A DNA stretch of 64,000 nt, from assembly GCA_030765065.1 (NCBI GenBank), contig CM060983.1, forward strand, positions 50,838,067 to 50,902,066, read 5' to 3'. The DNA is from Deroplatys truncata. Taxonomy: Eukaryota > Arthropoda > Insecta > Mantodea > Mantidae. The notes beneath the pieces were generated by a model that ran no database searches, was not told the DNA's origin, and was given only the letters and a program-made list of their open reading frames with translations. Positions 57,311 through 64,000 of this stretch are shown here, piece by piece; position 1 is the first letter of the stretch; every line of letters starts with the position of its first letter. Position numbers and translations under genes: made by a program.

Positions 57311-57529
57311 CCCGTCTCTTAGAGGATACCTATTGTTATGTAAAATCCTTAGAGATGCTGCTGATCTGGTGCCTTCTAGTAGATGACGTGAAGATTACCA
57401 CTGGTGGATGCGGATGTAGAATTGTTTCCAGATGTGTGTGTACTTAAAAATATTGCTGTGCTTAATTATTATTACTGGATTTATTTTACGTCGCTTTAAC
57501 TACAGGGTCATATCGCGACGGATCTGTTA

Positions 57530-57850
57530 GTGGATAACTCTTAGATCGAGGTGTGGCGGACAGTTAGACTTCTAGGTCTCATCCCTGTAACCATCCGCTT
57601 TGTCGTGTCCACAGAGACCCTAGCGCATAGCAACCGGTTCTTCTACTTCGTGCTGTGCAGATGGCATTAGGGTGCCGTTCAGTTCAACCCCCCCCCCATA
57701 TGGAAAGGCGGACTGTTAACTTTCTAGGTCTCATCCCTGTAACCATTGCATATTGCTTCGTCACGTGTCCACAGAGGCCTTAGCACTTAGCAGCAGTATC
57801 TTCTGCTGCGTGCCGTGCTGACGGCATTAGGGTGCCGTCCAGTCTACCTA
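57530..57850. repeat. Two-copy tandem repeat, unit about 155 bp
   Basis: 57555-57693 and 57709-57848 share 'ctaggtctcatccctgtaac', 'gtgtccacagag', 'cttctncttcgtgc' and 'ggcattagggtgccgt'. The copies differ at many positions, so the duplication is old. Function unknown. Confidence 0.7.
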
Positions 57851-57960
57851 CTTTCACTGTCTGTGGATAGATGCCACAGTATTCGCTATTCCCACCTATT
57901 TTTCATGTTTACTATTGTTTTAGACTTAAGGTGCATCTTGAAGTTGGTTTAATTTTTAGG

Positions 57961-58839
57961 AGATGGATTGTATTTCGACTGTTGGGAAGCCGAACTTGAA
58001 GTAGTTGCAACCGCACGTATGGTAAAAAGTTTCCGGTAGCCTTCGCCCCAAATTCAGTTTCCGGTGGTCTTTGCCCCAAGTTTAAGAATCAACTTTTTAT
58101 TTTTAATGTTTCTTTAAATATTATATATATTTATTTATATTTGCCTCGGCTGCGTCTGTATAAATTTGTAGAGACATGATTTTTCTTAACAGGGAGTGGT
58201 GCGGCTGAAGAATGTAGGCTTACACAGATTATTATTTTTACTTCACTCCTTTTATTAATCCTTGACACGATTTAAATAACACTTCACTGATATAAAGAGC
58301 TTTGAAATTATTTCTTAATTACTTGTACTTTTTAAACACGTAAACTATTTCCGTCTCACACTGAATACGTATTAAACTTCTCGAGGACGCGTCTCGGGTC
58401 CGGTTAGGAACGCTGTCTACTAGCAACTAACTTCTGAATTTGTAAATTTTACTCCATTTCAGTTTCTGATTGGCTAATCCTACTCCAATAGAATACCTTT
58501 ATTTTACTTTCAGCTGGTTGTTGATTGACTATTTATAAATTGTCTCAAAAATTACACCATTGTTGCTCCAAGAAATACTAGTAACATTATTACTTTCATT
58601 ATTGCCTCAAGGTTACCTCATTGTTAGCAACTTTTAACCTATTATTCTCACAGCTCCTACATTATTAAATTACATAATACGTTCACATAACATTAGTAAG
58701 CATGTACACAATAATATCAACATTAACACAATGACTGTTACATGCATTTTATATATTATACACATATTGGCGGGCTGTTATTATATTTTATATTATATAA
58801 TTTCACTGAAATCATTTAAGTGTTAAAAATACTGCCTCA
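57961..58839 (+). mobile_element. Family C copy, full length
   Basis: From AGATGGATTGTATTTCGAC to ATACTGCCTC. Flanks AATTTTTAGG (57951-57960) and AATTTTTGGG (58839-58848) agree in 9 of 10 positions, a possible 10 bp target duplication comparable with the 12 bp one at 37857. No microsatellite expansion; ATTGGCTA and TATTTATAAA motifs kept. Confidence 0.72.
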
Positions 58840-59390
58840 AATTTTTGGGTCGTGGTATTGTAGCGGATGTGTGTGCATTGTCTAGTCGTACACATTATTG
58901 CTGTGTATAATGATATTGTTGAACTAATTATTTCGTTTGTGAGTTGAATTATTGTCCGGCGCGGCATATTTTACCCTACTTTCCTAGTCAAGGAGGGTGA
59001 GGGCAAGTTGAGGGAAGAGCCTCTTTGTCTGATAACGTGGTTCAGTCTGGAAGCGTGGCGTCAGTCTAGTGTATCTCCTCAGAGTGTGTGGTTGTATGTA
59101 GCGTGCGTGGTCCGTGTGATTGTGGGGCATCTCTTTGTCTGTAACGTTTTGGAAATTATATAGCAGCACCAAGGTAACTTTGTAATAAACCAGAGTTAAA
59201 TGTGAATTTACATGTATTATTTATAAATATCCCACGCCCGCTTTAGCTTTGTGCAGCAAGTTGCTGGTATCTCTTGTTTGCCTCTGTAGCTACGTCTCCC
59301 AATGTTTATGCCGGGGTAACTAAATTTAATATCTTAGCTGCAAAACCTTTTGGCCTCACCCCGGTGTATAACGATATTAAATATCCAATC
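58840..59390. other. Unassigned sequence
   Basis: No recognised repeat or coding signature. Confidence 0.35.
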
Positions 59391-59525
59391 CGGTAAATAA
59401 TCTTAGCGGCTGAGGGAAACCACGAAAAAACCTCAGTCAGATTGGTCGGCCCACGGGATTTGGACCCTGGACCTCCCGAATTCGGGTCACAGACGTTATC
59501 GCCTGAGCCATCCCGCTCGGTGCTA
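59391..59525 (-). mobile_element. tRNA-derived SINE (S6 family)
   Basis: Minus-strand head CCGAGCGGGATGGCTCAGGC, B box GGGTCCAAATCCC, then the central block GGTTTTTTCGTGGTTTCCC found in many insect SINEs. Confidence 0.78.
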
Positions 59526-59749
59526 CGCTTTTTGTGTGTTTGGCCTCGGCTAGCTGTAATTTTGTGGTAAGCATCTTAGCAGAGTGTGAGATAACGACCT
59601 AGGATAATGTAAACAATTTAACACACACGATTCAAATTAATAATAATTATATGTATTGAAACGTTGTAGGTCACTTTCACATATAACACTGATATAAAGT
59701 GATAAACTTATTTGCATTGCCGGAGTATTTTGCATGCACACAATTTTTT

Positions 59750-60630
59750 ACTTTCTCTACTACGTATAGTAAGTAGGGGAAGTATTGCATTCCACCCAAA
59801 AATTCGATACCGAGATTTCACCGGAAATACATGTTTTGAGACCTCCTGAATCCAAAAAAAGCATTTTTGGAAACATGTCCGTGTGTGTGTCTGTGTGTGT
59901 GTGTGTCTGTGTGTGTGTGTGTCTGTGTGTGTGTCTGTGAACAGCATAACTCAAAAACGAACAGTCGGATAAACACCAAACTTGGTATTTACGTTCAGTA
60001 TCTTCCAGAGATGCGACACGAAGGTTTTCAAGAAAATCCCCCCACCCCAGACTACCCTTTACATGGAACATTTTTCGAAAATTTTAATTTTCTCAAAAAT
60101 GGCTCTAACGATTTTGATTAAAATATCATATGTTTAAGATAATGTCATGAGAAATGAAATGTATATCTCGAATTTTCTGGGAATGTCTCCAAAAGTATTC
60201 TTCATTGTGAACGACTTTTGCATAACTGGTAAACCATAAGAGATAGACAAAATTTTACTACACAAAAAATGTAGATCTCGTTAAAATACACAACTTATGT
60301 CATATACATTTCTTTTGTTGAGTGAACCGTTTTCGAGATATTGCTTGTTATTCCCTTAAATTTTCCAATACTTATACTTTTTCTCAAATTCGTTATTCAT
60401 TTTTTTATGTCCTGGACTTGCAAAGAGAATGGAATGCGCCGCATAGCAACCAGCGTTAAAATATTTGACCATCGCTTAAAAGCTACCATATTCCCCTTGC
60501 ATCTACAAGAAAATTAGCAATAAGATTGACATCTCGATATCTCGATTAACATAAAGCATATGGAGAATAGGCGTTTGTAAAAATAGATTGTACAAGAGTA
60601 GAGAAAGTCATGTGAGTGTAACACATCAGA
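59750..60630 (-). mobile_element. Hel-A copy, full length, young
   Basis: ACTTTCTCTACTACGTATAG to AACACATCAGA. Compound GT/CTGT tract 59880-59938. Near-identical by eye to the copies at 61472 and 62383 outside the microsatellite. Contains the recurrent 103-codon minus-strand frame (59760-60071). Confidence 0.93.
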
Positions 60631-61137
60631 TTTTTTTACGTGCGCTCACTGCTCTTATTAATTATTAGTGTTACTGGCACAATTATTATGTCAAATGCTG
60701 TTCTTGTTACTGATATGAATCAATAACTATAGTTCTGTATGATTACATCACTTCTTTAACGATAGTTTACATAGTATCACCGCAGATTCTAATCACAACC
60801 GAGCCGGCTACGAAGAACTGGGGAATTTTCAATTGATTCAGTAGCGTCGCTTCTACGCCTAAGAGTATGAGGTCTTGGCTTCCATTGTTTACTACAGTGA
60901 CGTATCAACAAACTTATGAAATGCTCTGTACAATGGACATCTTATAGAAATGTTTGCTCGCTTTAAAACTGCTATCCCATGTTCTAGATGTTTACTCATA
61001 GTTATGATCTTCTACATTGTTAAATGTAGTTGTGTGTTGTTGATCTAATGTGCAGGATCAATTTTTCCCTAGCTAGCTAATATAAATTGTGTATCTTCCC
61101 ATCTGGTACACCTTTCCTCAATTCTGGGCACCTTAGT
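60631..61137. other. Unassigned sequence
   Basis: Nothing recognised between the Hel-A copy and the SINE. Confidence 0.35.
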
Positions 61138-61325
61138 ACGCCGGCCCTCGTAGCCGTGGTCACTGGAGTGGTTGCTCCGGCGCTCCGCCAAGCTGAGGGT
61201 CGCGAGTTCGAGTCCCGACACGGGCATGGGTGTATGTGTTTTGCGGAAATAAGCGGTATGAAAGCTGTAAAACACAGTAGCATAAACTGGATACAACAAG
61301 CGAACTTTTAGAAGAAAAAAAAGTA
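61138..61325 (+). mobile_element. tRNA-derived SINE (S2 family)
   Basis: GCCGGCCCTCGTAGCCGTGG, 'gcgctccgccaagctg', B box GAGTTCGAGTCCC, 'cgggcatgggtgta' and an A-rich 3' end at 61312-61324. Matches the copy at 39655. Confidence 0.78.
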
Positions 61326-61471
61326 AGTGTTTTCCATTTAAAATCCTGTCAGCATTGCAAATCTTACATGCTTTGTCATTCATAAAGCCAAACCTATGTA
61401 GATGTTCCGCCAGACAGTCATCTAGTGGCTAATCTGAAGTGAGCAACGATTTCTTTCCTTGGAACATTTTT

Positions 61472-62351
61472 ACTTTCTCTACTACGTATAGTAAGTAGGG
61501 GAAGTATTGCATTCCACCCAAAAATTCGATACCGAGATTTCACCGGAAATACATGTTTTGAGACTCACTGAATCCAAAAAAAGCATTTTTGGAAACATGT
61601 CCGTGTGTGTGTCTGTCTGTGTGTCTGTGTGTCTGTGTGTCTGTCTGTCTGTGTGTCTGTGAACAGCATAACTCAAAAACGAAGAGTCGGATAAACACCA
61701 AACTTGGTATTTAGGTTCAGTATCTTTCAGAGATGCGACACGAAGGTTTTCAAGAAAATCCCCCCACCCCAGACTACCCTTTACATGGAACATTTTTCGA
61801 AAATTTTAATTTTCTCAAAAACGGCTCTAACGATTTTGATTAAAATATCATATGTTTAAGATATTGTCATGACAAATAAAATGTATATCTCGAATTTTCT
61901 GGGAATGTCTCCAAAAGTATTCTTCGTTATGAACGACTTTTTCATAACTGGTAAACCATAAGAGATAGACAAAAGTTTACTACACGAAAAATGTAGATCG
62001 CGTCAAAATACACAATTTATGTCATATACATTTCTTTTGTTGAGTGAACTGTTTGCGAGATATTGCTTGTTATTCCCTTAAATTTTCCAATACTTATACT
62101 TTTTCTCAAATTCGTTATTCATTTTTTTTATGTCCTGGACATGCAAAGAGAATGGAATGCGCCACATAGCAACCAGCGTTAAAATATTTGACTATCGCTT
62201 AAAACCTACCATATTCCCCTTGCATCTACAAGAAAATTATCAATAAGATTGACATCTCGATATCTCCATTAACATGAAGCATATGGAGAATAAGCGTTTG
62301 TAAAAATAGTTTGTACAAGAGTAGAGAAAGTCATGTGAGTGTAACACATCA
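61472..62351 (-). mobile_element. Hel-A copy, full length, young
   Basis: ACTTTCTCTACTACGTATAG to AACACATCAGA. CTGT-rich tract 61601-61662. Duplicated 'atctcgatatctc' in the 5' third, shared with its neighbours. Confidence 0.93.
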
Positions 62352-62382
62352 GATTTTTTTATTTTATGTTGGAGTAATTTTT

Positions 62383-63272
62383 ACTTTCTCTACTACGTAT
62401 AGTAAGTAGGGGAAGTATCGCATTCCACCCAAAAATTCGATACCGAGATTTCGCCGGAAATACATGTTTTGAGACCTCCTGAATCCAAAAAAAGCATTTT
62501 TGGAAACATGTCCGTGTGTGTGTCTGTGTGTGTGTCTGTGTGTGTGTGTGTGTGTCTGTGTGTGTGTCTGTGTGTCTGTGAACAGCATAACTCAAAAACG
62601 AACAGTCGGATAAGCACCAAACTTGGTATTTAGGTTCAGTATCTTCCAGAGATGCGACACGAAGGTTTTCAAGAAAATCCCCCCACCCCAAACTACCCTT
62701 TACATGGAACATTTTTCGAAAATTTTAATTTTCTCAAAAATGGCTCTAACGATTTTGGTGAAAATATCATATGTTTAAGATAATGTTATGAGAAATGAAA
62801 TGTATATCTCGAATTTTCTGGGAATGTCTCCAAAAGTATTCTTCATTGTGAACGACTTTTGCATAACTGGTAAACCATAAGAGATAGACAAAATTTTACT
62901 ACACAAAAAATGTAGATCGCGTTAAAATACACAACTTATGTCATATACATTTCTTTTGTTGAGTGAACCGTTTTCGAGATATTGCTTGTTATTTCCTTAA
63001 ATTTTCCAATACTTATACTTTTTCTCAAATGCGTTATTCATTTTTTTTATGTCCTGGACATGCAAAGAGAATGGAATGCGCCACATAGCAACCAGCGTTA
63101 AAATATTTGACTATCGCTTAAAAGCTACCATATTTCCCTTGCATCTACAAGAAAATTACCAATAAGATTGACATCTCGATATCTCGATTAACATGAACCA
63201 TATGGAGAATAGGCGTTTGTAAAATTAGATTGTACAAGAGTAGAGAAAGTCATGTGAGTGTAACACATCAGA
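62383..63272 (-). mobile_element. Hel-A copy, full length, young
   Basis: Same orientation as, and 31 bp from, the preceding copy. Tract 62513-62580. The 117-codon minus-strand frame at 62359-62712 extends past its 3' end into the spacer. Confidence 0.93.
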
Positions 63273-63307
63273 TTTTTATTAGTAATTTACTTTTGAATAT
63301 TATGTTG

Positions 63308-63999
63308 TGATGCAATATTTTATATCATAACATGCTGTGAATGCCAGAGTGATTATAGTGTAAATTATTATTATTGTATGCACATGATTTTAGAGGTTTG
63401 TTAGCCATAAGGATTGTTAGGAAATAAGTTTGCACGGCCTAACTGAAACTGACAATAGAAGTGGGTAACAATAAACCGAGGGGGCGAGTTGTTTGTCACT
63501 AAGAAGAGAAAGCCAAAATTGACGTCAGGGTAGCGTGCCTTTTTTAGAAATGGAGGGAATATCTTCCCTAGAGTATATATGTGAGTAGTAGTGATTGGCT
63601 GACCAAAACAGACGCTAAAGTTGGCGCAATTTGGTAACCAATAGCAGCTCTATTATAATGTTTAGGCAATTCGAGGTGAAGGAGTATATATTCTCGAGCC
63701 ATAAGCAAGTGTCGCGCAGGCTTGAAGAATCTCTCACGAGGTGCACGTCGCAGATTTAGTTACAAAAATGTAAAGTACGCGAAGTAATTGGTGCGCGGCA
63801 ACTAAAACGACTGTAGTTACATTCGGAAATATCACAGTTTCAGTCAGGCGTGTCAATTATTAATTAAACGTGACGACAATAAAAGTCTAGATTCAGATGA
63901 TTTTCACCAGTGTTATCGTTTAGCAACAACTCCTTTCCGTTTACACGCCCTGCTTAGAGACACGTGCTCGACTGAGTTATAATAGCTAGCCGGAGGACA
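63308..63999 (-). mobile_element. Family D (LTR-like) copy reaching the window edge
   Basis: Begins TGATGCAATATTTTATATC and ends CCGGAGGACA one base before the window edge, so TG...CA termini. Matches 32602-33268 inverted, including 'attctcgagccataag' and 'cgcgaagtaattgg'. An internal retrotransposon region could lie just outside the window. Confidence 0.65.
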
Positions 64000-64000
64000 A

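Noticed and set aside
45..63272. Regular spacing of Hel copies as a CRISPR-like array
   Set aside because: Units are 750-1000 bp, in both orientations, with irregular spacing and eukaryotic transposons between; no short repeat-spacer pattern.

Overview
This window looks like nuclear DNA from an AT-rich, repeat-laden arthropod genome, most likely an insect. The basis is mariner/Tc1 transposases of insect type, many tRNA-headed SINEs, a PIF/Harbinger derivative carrying a Myb/SANT-like gene, and a dominant family resembling the Drosophila DINE-1/Helentron non-autonomous elements. I could not identify the order. I found no convincing host gene, rRNA, true tRNA gene, CRISPR array or bacterial operon. 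Almost every open frame of 60-190 codons is a chance frame inside a repeat, or a broken transposase.

The dominant content is one interspersed family in two related subfamilies, named here Hel-A and Hel-B (about 750-1000 bp full length). More than 20 full or partial Hel-A copies and a similar number of Hel-B pieces lie on both strands. A sense copy starts TCTGATGTGTTACAC, carries ACTTTCTCTAC about 25 bp in, holds a variable CA-rich microsatellite about 200 bp from the other end, and finishes in a small hairpin followed by GTAGAGAAAGT. That is an asymmetric terminal inverted repeat, a microsatellite and a 3' hairpin with no visible target duplication: the published layout of Helentron-associated elements. 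No Rep/helicase gene is present, so any copies here would be non-autonomous.

Layout: 0-4 kb has a Hel-B copy, then a decayed mariner split by a SINE, then Hel-A. 5.6-13 kb is stacked Hel-A/Hel-B with an intact-ended 888 bp mariner (11.9-12.8 kb). 13-16 kb has a solo-LTR-like repeat (family C), a second mariner relic and a Hel-A dimer. 16-25 kb holds SINEs, Hel-B fragments, a family C copy and less repetitive DNA. 25.8-36 kb has Hel copies, a Harbinger-like element (28.7-29.8 kb), SINEs and a C/D recombinant. 36-39 kb has decayed Tc1/mariner pieces and a C copy flanked by a 12 bp direct repeat. 39.4-52 kb contains two diverged copies of one segment of at least 2.4 kb (39.45-41.94 and 48.80-51.97 kb), which give a natural empty site for one Hel-A insertion, plus a Tc1-type MITE and a second dimer. 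52-59.5 kb is Hel-B fragments, a LINE tail, SINEs and another C copy. 59.7-63.3 kb carries three very similar, probably young Hel-A copies, and the window ends in an LTR-like repeat (family D).

There is no pathway to describe. The interest is in how the repeats are built: repeated Hel-A dimers with one junction, Hel-A/Hel-B composites with inverted ends, and nested insertions that order events in time.
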